Source: Rhynchopus euleeides (lineage: Eukaryota; Euglenozoa; Diplonemea; Diplonemida; Diplonemidae). From it: a DNA stretch of 64,000 nt. Below the pieces are notes generated by a model. That model saw only the letters and a list, made by a program, of their open reading frames with translations. It had not been told where the DNA came from and made no database searches. Both the position numbers and the translations under genes were made by a program. Below are positions 41,629 through 50,806 of the stretch, one piece after another; the first letter of the stretch is position 1, and the number at the start of each line of letters is the position of its first letter. Location of the stretch: the NCBI GenBank assembly GCA_963210315.1, contig OY723260.1:1674001-1738000 (forward strand). Direction: 5' to 3'.

Positions 41629-44100
41629 ATGTCACAGGCCGACCTCCACGGGGTCTCCTCCGGTAACACCGGCCCCCAGGCCGGTGGCCAACAGGCCGCC
41701 CCCCTGCCCCCCCTCGTTTTCAACGAACCCCGGGAATACACCCTCGGGCCCCTCCCCCCCCTGTACCGCGCGGCGCATGTCCGCGCCATCCTCCGCCACC
41801 TCCAGTGGGAGGCGCATGTCGAGGAGCCGAAGGACGGCGTAGCCGTCATCATCGCGGACAGCCCCCCCCCCTCTGGCACCCCCCCCACATGGTCGGTGCA
41901 GGTGAACGGCAAGGCCGTGGCTCTCACGGACACGGCGTTGCTGGAGGAGGAGAAGCGGCGGCAGGCGGAGGAGCGGAAGAAGGGAGAGGAGCTGGACCGC
42001 CTCAAGAGGCGGTACGATGGCCTCCAGGCCAGAGTGCGGGAAGAGCGCGAGGCGGCGGCGAAGGCGGGCCGGGCCGCCAAGTCCAGGACGCACCTGGGGA
42101 AGACCGGACGCGGGGGTGGCGCCGCGGCGGCCGCGCAGCAGCACGCGCAGCAGGCCCGCCAGCGTGTGGAGCGGCTCCAGAAGGACCTGGAGCGTCTGGG
42201 CCGCCGCCTCGTGGCCCTCGGCCACGACCCCGCCGCAACCACCGCCGCCGCCACCGCAGCCGACCCTGGCGCCGGCGCCACGCAGGACGGCGTACCCGCG
42301 CTGCAGCAGGAGGTGCAGCGCCTGCACGATCTGCTCAAGGAGCAGCAGAGGCAGCAGGACCAGCAGCGACAGCGCCTTGAGCAACAACTCGCTACACAAC
42401 AAGGCCACCAGCAGGCGGCCACGCAAGGGGAGCGCGCCGAAGTGCGGCGACTTCAACAGGAGCTTGGGGAGCAGAAGGCAGCCGCGCAGGGGGAGCGCGC
42501 CGAGGTACGGCGACTCCAGCAGCAGCTCGGGGAGCAGCAGGCCCGGCAGGATGAGCTCCTGCAGCGCCTGGCAGCCCAGCAGCGCCAGCTGGACGACCTC
42601 CAGGAGCGTCCCGCCGCGACTCCCCCCCAGCCTGGCACACCGAAGGCTGTGCGCGAGCTGAAGGCGCAGCTGGAGGGGCAGGGCGTGGAGCACGCCCGAG
42701 TGCACGGGGAGCTGCGCGGCCTGCTTGTTGGCCTGCGCAAGGACGCGGAGAGCGGCCTCGGGGAAGAGCGCCGCAGGGGTGAGGCCCTCGGCGGGAGGGC
42801 GGCGACGCTGGAGGCGAGCCTTCGGGCAGTGCGGGAGCAGCTGCAGCAGCACACCACCCGCCACGACCAGAGCGAGGAGCACCGCCACGCCCTGCTCGCG
42901 GAGGTGCAGGGGGCCCGGGAAGCGATGCTGGGGCTGCAGGGGAGCGTGGGGGAGGCGCAGCAGGCACTGCCCCAGCTCCAGGCGAAGTCCCTGCAGACGG
43001 GCATGAGCGGCCTCCGCAAGGAGTTCAAGTCCTTCAAGGACGAACAGAAGCGGGTGAGCAGCGCGGGACAGGCGGAGGTCGCCCGCATCACGGCCGCGCT
43101 AGGTGAGCAGCAACAGCAAGGGGTGGAGCTGCTGTCGCGGTTGGCCGCCGTCGCCGAGGAGGGGCGCCTCAGCCAAGCCCAGGCGGACGCGCGCCTGACA
43201 GCCGCCCTCGCCGACGTGCAGGCGACAGCGCAGGCGACTGCGGACGGCCTGCGGGCTGCGAGCGAGCAGCAGCTGGGCGAGCTCCGGGAGGAGCTGGGCA
43301 GGCAGCGCGTGGGCAATGACGCCCAGCAGGCAATGGTGGCAGACGGGCGGCGGCAGCTGGAGGGGATGCGCGCCGAGCTCGCTGAATCACAGCGGGCAGT
43401 CGCGGAGGAGACGAGGGCGCACCTCGCCGAGCTCCACCACCACTACCATGCCCAGCCCGCCCGGGGGAGGCCAGGTGAGCAGCGCAGGAGCCGGTGCCGC
43501 TCCCCGCGGCGGGCCCGCAACCGCGAGGGCAGGGACACCTCCAGGGAACGGGAGAGGGCCTCGGCGACCCTGCAAGAGGTCATCCGCGAGGATGTGCAGG
43601 TGAGGGAGGCGCTGCGCCATGCTACGGCAACGGCAGCAACAACAACAGCAACAACGGCGCCACCCCCCCCAGTGGCGGCAACAGCGGAGCCGGCCCAGAC
43701 CAAAACGGCAATCGCGCCACCACCGGCAGGGGCTGACCAACCTGCCCCCACAGCCAACGCTGACCTCGAACCCCCCGCGTCTGATAGCAACAACAACACC
43801 ACCACCGCCACCTCCGCAGCGCCCGCAGCCGCCCCTGCGCCCGGGGATACACCCGTGCCCGCACCGCAGCAGCAGCAGCCTGACCCTGGATGCGGAGGCG
43901 AAGGGCAGCCCCCGGCGTCCGAGCAGCTACCCCCCCCTCAGCAACCCGCGCCCGGGAACAAAGGGGCCGAGGCCGGACAAGGGGACGCGGCAGCTGATCA
44001 GGACGTCACCGACACACCCCGAGTGGCGGGAAAGGGCGCGGGCAAGAACGGCAAGGCACCCCTACTGTGGAGGGGGGCTAAGCGCTACACCCCCTACTAG
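41629..44100 (+). CDS. LINE ORF1: long coiled-coil protein
   Basis: ATG at 41629 (M-S-Q-A-D-L-H-G), 823 codons, ending in TAG. Residues about 100-640 are Gln/Glu/Arg/Leu heptads typical of a coiled coil, with an internal duplication of G-E-R-A-E-V-R-R-L-Q-Q. An Arg/Ser stretch (R-R-S-R-C-R-S-P-R-R) and a Pro/Ala/Thr-rich tail follow. No RRM or CCHC knuckle is seen. By analogy with LINE ORF1 proteins it should multimerise and bind element RNA, which is inference. It lies in the same frame as ORF2, separated by one TAG. Confidence 0.82.
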   Translation: MSQADLHGVSSGNTGPQAGGQQAAPLPPLVFNEPREYTLGPLPPLYRAAHVRAILRHLQWEAHVEEPKDGVAVIIADSPPPSGTPPTWSVQVNGKAVALTDTALLEEEKRRQAEERKKGEELDRLKRRYDGLQARVREEREAAAKAGRAAKSRTHLGKTGRGGGAAAAAQQHAQQARQRVERLQKDLERLGRRLVALGHDPAATTAAATAADPGAGATQDGVPALQQEVQRLHDLLKEQQRQQDQQRQRLEQQLATQQGHQQAATQGERAEVRRLQQELGEQKAAAQGERAEVRRLQQQLGEQQARQDELLQRLAAQQRQLDDLQERPAATPPQPGTPKAVRELKAQLEGQGVEHARVHGELRGLLVGLRKDAESGLGEERRRGEALGGRAATLEASLRAVREQLQQHTTRHDQSEEHRHALLAEVQGAREAMLGLQGSVGEAQQALPQLQAKSLQTGMSGLRKEFKSFKDEQKRVSSAGQAEVARITAALGEQQQQGVELLSRLAAVAEEGRLSQAQADARLTAALADVQATAQATADGLRAASEQQLGELREELGRQRVGNDAQQAMVADGRRQLEGMRAELAESQRAVAEETRAHLAELHHHYHAQPARGRPGEQRRSRCRSPRRARNREGRDTSRERERASATLQEVIREDVQVREALRHATATAATTTATTAPPPPVAATAEPAQTKTAIAPPPAGADQPAPTANADLEPPASDSNNNTTTATSAAPAAAPAPGDTPVPAPQQQQPDPGCGGEGQPPASEQLPPPQQPAPGNKGAEAGQGDAAADQDVTDTPRVAGKGAGKNGKAPLLWRGAKRYTPY

Positions 44101-44135
44101 GGGGTGAGGCGCCCCCTCAAGGGGGGACCCGGCCT
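44087..44135 (+). promoter_or_regulatory. Candidate stop-codon readthrough signal between ORF1 and ORF2
   Basis: TAG (44098-44100) lies inside the perfect palindrome CCCCCTA-C-TAGGGGG, and eleven bases on is a second hairpin, CCCCC-TCAA-GGGGG. The frame on both sides is the same and open. Retroviral readthrough sites pair UAG with a downstream structure; function here is inferred. Confidence 0.45.
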
Positions 44136-47100
44136 ACACCCTAAGGCTTCCGGTTCCCCCGGCGGGGGCGCCGACCAGGGGATAGGGGGAGCGCCCGTGG
44201 CGCAGCACCCTCTCGCCGCCGGCGAACCCTCCCCACAACCCCCCCATAGAGAACCAAAACCCGCAGGGACAGGAGTAACCTCTGCGGGGCCTTTAGATAG
44301 AGCGAGAGTGCATAGAAGCCACGCCCCTGGGGCAGGAGAACCCCGGGGGCTCCGGGGAGGAGGGGGACAGGAGTACTCCCCCTCCTCAGTAGAGCAGGAC
44401 GACCGATGGCTGGCAGAGATGGCGCAACGACTGCTGGCAGTGCGTGAGGCGGTGGCAAAAGACGGCAACTGCCAATACACCGGCCTCGCGGTGCAATGTG
44501 CGGGATGGACGGCGGCCTCTCTCAGAGCAGCTGTAGTCGAAGCCCTGGGACAGGACGCCGAGAGGCGAGCAACCTACGCGCCCGATATAGATGACCCCCG
44601 GGCACCCCCGTCCTACGACGACTACATCGCGGCGCAGGCACAGAGCGGGGTCTACGGGGACGGGGCTACACTCAGGGTAGCGGCTGAGGTGTTGGGGGCC
44701 CAGGTGTGGGTCCTCGGCACTACGGATAGGCTGCACCTGGGGCGCGTCGGGTCAGGCGACAAAGTGATATGCCTCACGTGGAGGCCCTTCCACTACGACG
44801 TGCTGCGCATCCCCCTCACGCTAGCCAGGGAGTTAGCAGCCTCCACGACAAACAGATGGAAACTCCCCACCGCGACTCCCACTCCTCCTCCTGTAGCTCC
44901 AACCGCAACCGCCGCTACCACAATCTCCCCGATACGCGGCCCTGCTCCCAGGCCGCCGTCGCGACGCCCCGCGCCGCGGCCAGCGTCTCCTGGGGTACTC
45001 AGGGTGGCGTCAGCCAACGTCACGTCGCTGTCAACCCACTTGTGTGATGTGGCGGACCTGAAGGCAGACGTTGTGGCCCTGCAAGAAACGCGTGTCCCGG
45101 ACCCCAGCAAGGGCACGCTCAGCAGCTACTTCGCGGCCCACGGCTGGTCCATGCACTGGGGTAAGGGCATGCCCAAAGTCAAGGGGGCCAATGGCTACGA
45201 GCAGACCCGACCCGGAGGAGTGGCAGTCATGGCAAAAGAGGGCCTGGTAGCGCAAGTGGTGCAACCGAAGACCAAGCTGGAAAAGAAGCTGCATGACAGT
45301 ACCCGCCTGGTACACGTGGTGCTCGCAACCAGTAACGGCAAGACAGCGCTCCACATCCTGTGCGTTTATGGTCACTCTGGGATGGAGGTGCGAGTGCAGC
45401 GGGAGACCCTCCTGCAGGAGGCGCTGGACCTCGCAGCCGGCCTGGGGCAGGTGCCCGTGTTGCTGCTGGGGGACCTCAACACCAACCCGGAGACCAGTGC
45501 CGTCCTATCCCAGGCGTGCCGGGTGGGTGGTTGGACCGATGCGGCGGTCTCATACGCAGAGCTGAAACAGCAGGAAGTTCGGAACACCTGCTGGGCATCG
45601 AAGGAAGGCACCAGACTGGACATCTGCCTGCTGAACCCCTGCGCGGCGCCGGCCTTGCGCTCCGTCGAGGTGGCAGAAAAGGGCGAATACGGCATCCCCA
45701 CGCACTGCCCGCTCTTCGTCGACCTCGACCTCGCCGCCTTCCGCCGACCGAAGCAAATCTGCATCCTCCCCGCCCCCTTTCCTAAGTGCAAGCCCACGCT
45801 CGGGGGCGCTGCCGCCAGAGAGGTGCTGCTGGATGTGCTAACCGCAGAGAAAACGAAAAAGGGTGCAACAGGAGCGCAACTCCTCCGCCGGGCCTCAGCC
45901 TGCAGCGAGAACTTCCTGAAGCGTGTCCACGTGGGCCAACTCGGAAGGCAGGAAGCGGCGTACACGGGCAGGGCGGAGGGCTACCACATGCAGCAGTCGA
46001 GGGTGGCCACCAAACACCGCCCCGCCTCCGCCCGAGGAGCGGGCGACAAGAACACCCGGGCGAAGGACAAGCTGTTGGGGAACCTCCGGACCCTCATCCT
46101 GGAGGGCCGCCACCGACTGCTGGAGTCTGCGCCATACCCCCCCACACCCAACGAAGAGCACGCCTGGGACGCTGCGAAGAAGCGGCTGAAGGGAGGGGGC
46201 CTTCCCCCGGGGCTGGAGGCGGCGCTGGCGGGCACCACCTCACAACTGCCGGACCTCGAGACGATGGAGATGGCCCTTGTCGCCCTGGAGGGATCTCAGC
46301 GAGGCATGTTCGACGCGCTCCGCGACGAAAGACTCCGCACGTGGAAGGCGAGGATGCAGAAGGCCTGGACGCAGGAGGCGGGGATAGTGTTCTCGTACCT
46401 CGCAGACCGCTTCTGCGCCCCTACCACCTTCATGCGCCGCGAGGATGGCTCCTTCACGGCCTGCCCCAAGGAGGCGGATGAACTGCTGAGGAGCGATACT
46501 GCGTGGGGGGGCTACTTCCGGAAGTATGCGACGACGCCTGAGCCTCGCTGGGACACCTTCCGACAGAGGTACAGCGACTTCCTCCCTGACCCGGCCGAGA
46601 TGGAGTGTAAGACCATTACGGCAGAAGACGTTGGGACAGCGCTGGCTAAAATGTCTACATCCACCTCGCCGGGCCTACACGGCTGGAGGGTGCACGAGCT
46701 GCGGCAACTCCCAGGGGACCTCCTCAAGTTGTTCGCGGAGGTGTTCAATGAGGTCGAGAGATCGGGCGAATGGCCGGAGCAGCTGATGCACGCCATGATT
46801 TGCCTCATTCCCAAGCCCGGCAGCTCAGGTGAGCCGCTGTCGCAGCGCCCCATCAGCATCACTCCCGTGCTGTACAGGGTGTGGGCAGCAATCCGAGTGA
46901 AGCCTGCGCTGAAGTGGCTGGAGAGCATTGCGCCTGAGGACTTGCACGGATGCAGACCTGGCCACGGCGCGGAGGACCTCATCTGGCACCTGGCAGCACG
47001 GATCGAAGAGGCCCACCTCACAGGACAGCCACTGTACGGTGTCGCCCTAGACTTTAAGAAATGCTTCGACACGGTGCCGATTGACCTGACCTTCTGTCTA

Positions 47101-50100
47101 GCTGCGGAGCTCGGCTTCGACGGCCGAGTCCTGCGCACCCTGCGGGCAGCGTACGGGTCAATGCAGCGGCACTTCCGGGTAAGCGGCACTATCGGAGAGG
47201 GCTTCCTGCCAACCAACGGCATCATGCAGGGCTGCCCCATTAGCGTCGTGCTGATCAACGTGCTGGTGGGTGTATGGATGCGCATGGCGGAGCACCGGCA
47301 GGGCACGAGGGCGTTGTCGTTTGTGGACGATGTGTACGCGGTGACCCCCAGCCCGGGGACCTTGCAAGCAGTGGTGGATGACTCTGCAGATTTCTCCCAC
47401 GATACCGGGATGGTAATATGCGCAGAGGTCAAGTCACATGTCTTCTCGACGTCCCCCGAGCCGTTGACCCCGATAGTCTACCGGACACGGGACGGCACGG
47501 CTACCCCCCTTCGACAGCGCGATAGCTTCGACTGCCTCGGGGCCATGCTGCATGCGCGCCCGCTCGAGGGACCCGAGGTGCCCAAATCGGAGCGCGTCGC
47601 CCGCCGAAAAGAGGGCGCAGAGCAGAACCTGCGCAGGACCTCGGCACTGCCCCTACCGGTGCAGTGGAAGGGGCAGGCAGCAGCGATGACAGCGGGGTCC
47701 AGGCTCTACTACGACGCCCTGGTCACCCGCTGGGAGGACGCCGACATCAGGCGATGGAGGGGGCTCTTCGTCGCCGCGCTGTGGTCCGGACCCCCCCGCA
47801 GGGCGCGGGAGGCTGTGCTGGATGTCCTCCACCATGCACATCGGGTGGACCCCGCCGTCGCCCCCCGCTACCGGCAGATCACCACCTGGGCCATGCAGGT
47901 CAAGAAGTGGGGCCGCTGCAGGGTTCTGTCTGAGACGGCTTGGGATAGCAGAGTGAGGCTTACAGGGACAGGCCCCTTTGCGCTTTTCCGAGCGGCCCTT
48001 CGGTGGATAGGATGGAGCTGGAGCACGGCGACCACCCTATCTTACACTGATGAAGCGGGACGGAGCATAGTCTTCGACCCCACCGCAGCAACAACGAGCG
48101 GATGGGGGATCTTCGCTCATGACCTCCGCCAGGCCCTACGTACACAGGTGGCCAAGGCGCTGGCTGGTCGTCGTGACGACTTTGCGGGCGCTCAGCACGG
48201 CATCGACGGGCAAGCCACACGCTGCGTCCTGGAGGGAGAGGGCGCCGCGGTCACGGGATACCAACGGGGCCTCCTTCGTTCCATCATTGCAGGGGCGGTG
48301 CCTGTCCGAGGGCGCACGGGGCAGGGCGGGATCTGCCGATACTGCAACGCAGGCACCCCCGAGACGGTGATGCACCTATGGTGGGAGTGCTCCGCGTGGG
48401 ACCCAATCCGACAAAACCACCCCATTACGGCTGTGGACCGGTCAACCTGGCCACCTTGCTTGGCGTTATGCGGGGTGGCGCCCGCCTTTAGACACGGCAT
48501 CCCGGAGGACAGGCAGCCCCTGCCACTATCCTTCGCACGCAGGGTGGATATAGTGGCGCAGCTGCACCGCTACTTCATTGCAATCCTCTCGGCGCGGCAG
48601 GAGAAAGATGGACTGCTCGACCGCTCCGCGCGCCACCACCGCACCCTTCACTATCCATGGGGGTGGTGCACGCCCAACCCCGAACGGGCCTGCATCCCTG
48701 TGCGGGCGCCGTCCACTGTCAAACAGACGTGGGGCAAGCGCCCCCCGGAGCTGTGGGTGGCCCTCTGCGACTGGCTGCGGGGCCTGAAATGGGGGCCGCA
48801 GGGAGGGGAGCACACCGTGACCCTCATGGAGTTGGCTGTCGACTTTGAGCTGTCGACCGGCCTCACCCTCCCAGAAGTCGAAACGCGCCGCATCCGCCCC
48901 CACACACCTGACCCCCCTGAGAGGGGGCCGCGGGAGGCCCGCCCACGCATCCCCGAGGACACAGCCCCGGGGCTCACCCTCTACTTCGACGGCGGAGCAA
49001 GGGACAACGGCACCCCCTTCGCCCTGGCGGGTGCAGGTGCGGTGCTCTACCGAGACGGCCTCAAGGTGTCGGAAGAGATCCTCCCTCTGCTGAACGTACG
49101 CAGCAACAACATCGCTGAGTACGAAGGGGTTCGAGCGGGCCTACGGCTGCTCAGAAGGGGCGACCCGCCCCCTGAGGGGAACGTTACGGTGCGGGGTGAC
49201 TCGCAGGTGGTGCTGCGACACCTAAAAGGGGAAGCGGTTTGCCGCGATAAATCCCTCCGCCCCCTCTTCCTCAGCACGGCACGGCTGGCTGCCGACCTCG
49301 GGCCCCGGATCACCCTTACGTATGAGCACGTGAAAAGGGAGCTCAACGTCGATGCGGACGCCCTCAGCAACGCCGCCATGGACGAGGCTGAGAGGCAGGG
49401 GGAGACCTCGCAGGAGCAGCTGCGGCAGGACTTCGCAGCCTTCCAGAAGAGCATCCTGGGCAAGGCTCACTCGTTGAGGCAGCTCTGCGAGGTGGTGCGC
49501 AAGACTTCCAAGCAACCATGGCACTGTGGCCACACTGCGAGCTCCACTGTCCTCACCGCGATCGGGGGAACCGTGGCAGGGGGCCTGTCCAGGAGAGCCC
49601 AGCTCAGCCCAGCCACCGAGTCGGTGATGCGCAGCCTCCAAGCGCACACGGCAGGCCCGGGCTTGAACCAGCGGGACACAGCCTTCCACTCCCGCGGCAT
49701 GGCGTGGGCCGCAACCTTCGCACCGCAGCCCCACTACCCAGAGGGGTGGCAGCAAGCGGCCCAGCAATGGACTGCCAGCAGCCGGCAAGCCAACGCCCGG
49801 ACAGGACGGTCATGGGAACGACGGGGCGCTGCTCCCCGGACTGCCCCCCCTGGAGCCAGACGGAACGCGAAGATGCTTACCTGCGCTCTGCACTGGAAAC
49901 CCCGCTGCGTGGACTGCCGGCGCCGGCGCCTCTCGGAAGAGGACTGCTGCCGGGACCACCACGGGAAGAACGACGGCTTGCAAGTCACCATGGAATTTTG
50001 CAAGACGCATCGCATGGGCCGGTGCGGGGACTGCCACAGCAGTGCGAAATCACTCACACACTGTTGCGGCACGCACCACGCTGGCTATGCCTCACGCCCT

Positions 50101-50163
50101 CCTCGGAGTGGCACTGAGTTGGCCCCACACTCTAACCCGAGTGGGGCATCCGCTGTGACGTAG
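44101..50163 (+). CDS. LINE ORF2: OTU protease, APE endonuclease, RT, RNase H
   Basis: Open from the ORF1 stop to TAG 50163; first in-frame ATG at 44419. Numbering from 44104: OTU with D-G-N-C (Cys123), Y-G-D...L-R-V-A-A and H-Y-D (His230). APE-type endonuclease 303-540 with Asn305, L-Q-E-T-R (Glu328), L-L-G-D-L-N-T-N-P, R-L-D-I and P-T-H-C (His534; the usual Asp before it is Thr). RT with A-L-D-F-K-K-C-F-D (Asp983), G-I-M-Q-G-C-P and F-V-D-D (1073-1076). Zinc knuckle C-R-Y-C...H-L-W-W-E-C (about 1410-1430). RNase H 1625-1760 with Y-F-D-G-G (Asp1629), A-E-Y-E, R-G-D-S and V-D-A-D (Asp1752). A Cys/His module at 1927-1995. All catalytic blocks look intact except that endonuclease Asp. Expression may need readthrough or reinitiation. 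Confidence 0.88.
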   Translation, partial: GVRRPLKGGPGLHPKASGSPGGGADQGIGGAPVAQHPLAAGEPSPQPPHREPKPAGTGVTSAGPLDRARVHRSHAPGAGEPRGLRGGGGQEYSPSSVEQDDRWLAEMAQRLLAVREAVAKDGNCQYTGLAVQCAGWTAASLRAAVVEALGQDAERRATYAPDIDDPRAPPSYDDYIAAQAQSGVYGDGATLRVAAEVLGAQVWVLGTTDRLHLGRVGSGDKVICLTWRPFHYDVLRIPLTLARELAASTTNRWKLPTATPTPPPVAPTATAATTISPIRGPAPRPPSRRPAPRPASPGVLRVASANVTSLSTHLCDVADLKADVVALQETRVPDPSKGTLSSYFAAHGWSMHWGKGMPKVKGANGYEQTRPGGVAVMAKEGLVAQVVQPKTKLEKKLHDSTRLVHVVLATSNGKTALHILCVYGHSGMEVRVQRETLLQEALDLAAGLGQVPVLLLGDLNTNPETSAVLSQACRVGGWTDAAVSYAELKQQEVRNTCWASKEGTRLDICLLNPCAAPALRSVEVAEKGEYGIPTHCPLFVDLDLAAFRRPKQICILPAPFPKCKPTLGGAAAREVLLDVLTAEKTKKGATGAQLLRRASACSENFLKRVHVGQLGRQEAAYTGRAEGYHMQQSRVATKHRPASARGAGDKNTRAKDKLLGNLRTLILEGRHRLLESAPYPPTPNEEHAWDAAKKRLKGGGLPPGLEAALAGTTSQLPDLETMEMALVALEGSQRGMFDALRDERLRTWKARMQKAWTQEAGIVFSYLADRFCAPTTFMRREDGSFTACPKEADELLRSDTAWGGYFRKYATTPEPRWDTFRQRYSDFLPDPAEMECKTITAEDVGTALAKMSTSTSPGLHGWRVHELRQLPGDLLKLFAEVFNEVERSGEWPEQLMHAMICLIPKPGSSGEPLSQRPISITPVLYRVWAAIRVKPALKWLESIAPEDLHGCRPGHGAEDLIWHLAARIEEAHLTGQPLYGVALDFKKCFDTVPIDLTFCLAAELGFDGRVLRTLRAAYGSMQRHFRVSGTIGEGFLPTNGIMQGCPISVVLINVLVGVWMRMAEHRQGTRALSFVDDVYAVTPSPGTLQAVVDDSADFSHDTGMVICAEVKSHVFSTSPEPLTPIVYRTRDGTATPLRQRDSFDCLGAMLHARPLEGPEVPKSERVARRKEGAEQNLRRTSALPLPVQWKGQAAAMTAGSRLYYDALVTRWEDADIRRWRGLFVAALWSGPPRRAREAVLDVLHHAHRVDPAVAPRYRQITTWAMQVKKWGRCRVLSETAWDSRVRLTGTGPFALFRAALRWIGWSWSTATTLSYTDEAGRSIVFDPTAATTSGWGIFAHDLRQALRTQVAKALAGRRDDFAGAQHGIDGQATRCVLEGEGAAVTGYQRGLLRSIIAGAVPVRGRTGQGGICRYCNAGTPETVMHLWWECSAWDPIRQNHPITAVDRSTWPPCLALCGVAPAFRHGIPEDRQPLPLSFARRVDIVAQLHRYFIAILSARQEKDGLLDRSARHHRTLHYPWGWCTPNPERACIPVRAPSTVKQTWGKRPPELWVALCDWLRGLKWGPQGGEHTVTLMELAVDFELSTGLTLPEVETRRIRPHTPDPPERGPREARPRIPEDTAPGLTLYFDGGARDNGTPFALAGAGAVLYRDGLKVSEEILPLLNVRSNNIAEYEGVRAGLRLLRRGDPPPEGNVTVRGDSQVVLRHLKGEAVCRDKSLRPLFLSTARLAADLGPRITLTYEHVKRELNVDADALSNAAMDEAERQGETSQEQLRQDFAAFQKSILGKAHSLRQLCEVVRKTSKQPWHCGHTASSTVLTAIGGTVAGGLSRRAQLSPATESVMRSLQAHTAGPGLNQRDTAFHSRGMAWAATFAPQPHYPEGWQQAAQQWTASSRQANARTGRSWERRGAAPRTAPPGARRNAKMLTCALHWKPRCVDCRRRRLSEEDCCRDHHGKNDGLQVTMEFCKTHRMGRCGDCHSSAKSLTHCCGTHHAGYASRPPRSGTELAPHSNPSGASAVT

Positions 50164-50458
50164 GGGTGGGCGGGGAGTGGGCACAGATCCGCGCAGGGTT
50201 ACCCACTTAAAACCACTATCACTACACACACCCCCACACGTGAATCTTTTTATATTAGTGTAGACACACACCGAGCACTTGCTCTTGATGTGATCTCCAC
50301 TGTCACACACACCCTCCCCCACTCCCCCCTTTGCACCCAGATCCAACAAGTGGTGCAGCCACCTCCACTGTGGCAGTCCACAGAAGGCACAACACAACAC
50401 CCCCTCCCCACGCAGCACCCAGTTCTGGCTATTGCTAGCGGGGGTATCCGCATGCGTG

Positions 50459-50658
50459 NNNNNNNNNNNNNNNNNNNNNNNNNNNNNNNNNNNNNNNNNN
50501 NNNNNNNNNNNNNNNNNNNNNNNNNNNNNNNNNNNNNNNNNNNNNNNNNNNNNNNNNNNNNNNNNNNNNNNNNNNNNNNNNNNNNNNNNNNNNNNNNNNN
50601 NNNNNNNNNNNNNNNNNNNNNNNNNNNNNNNNNNNNNNNNNNNNNNNNNNNNNNNNNN
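50459..50658. other. Assembly gap (200 N)
   Basis: Exactly 200 N, about 130 bp after the LINE 3' UTR, so the 3' junction of the LINE and its TSD may be hidden or misassembled. Confidence 0.99.
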
Positions 50659-50806
50659 ACCGAGATCGTCTTTTTCGAGAATCGGGGTCCAAATACGCTC
50701 CCCAGGCTAGGGACCCCCCAACTCCCCACACTCTTTTTTTGGGCGTTTTTCCGCTCATTTTTTCTCACTTTTTCTCACTCGGTAGCGAGGGCCCCCTATG
50801 GGTAAA

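Larger units (their letters stand above)
41364..50330 (+). mobile_element. Full-length LINE (non-LTR retrotransposon) with OTU domain
   Basis: 5' UTR about 41364-41628, ORF1 41629-44100, ORF2 44101-50163, 3' UTR to about 50330. ORF2 has OTU, APE-type endonuclease, RT, zinc knuckle, RNase H and a Cys/His tail. OTU-containing LINEs are known (for example Dualen/RandI of Chlamydomonas), but this order differs in having an APE endonuclease without a visible restriction-like one. Both ORFs are intact, so the copy may be active. The exact 3' end and TSD could not be fixed; a 200-N gap follows closely. Confidence 0.85.

Noticed and set aside
44104..44106. GTG at 44104 as the start of LINE ORF2
   Set aside because: GTG starts are not expected in nuclear genes; the frame simply continues from the ORF1 stop, so readthrough or ATG 44419 is more likely.
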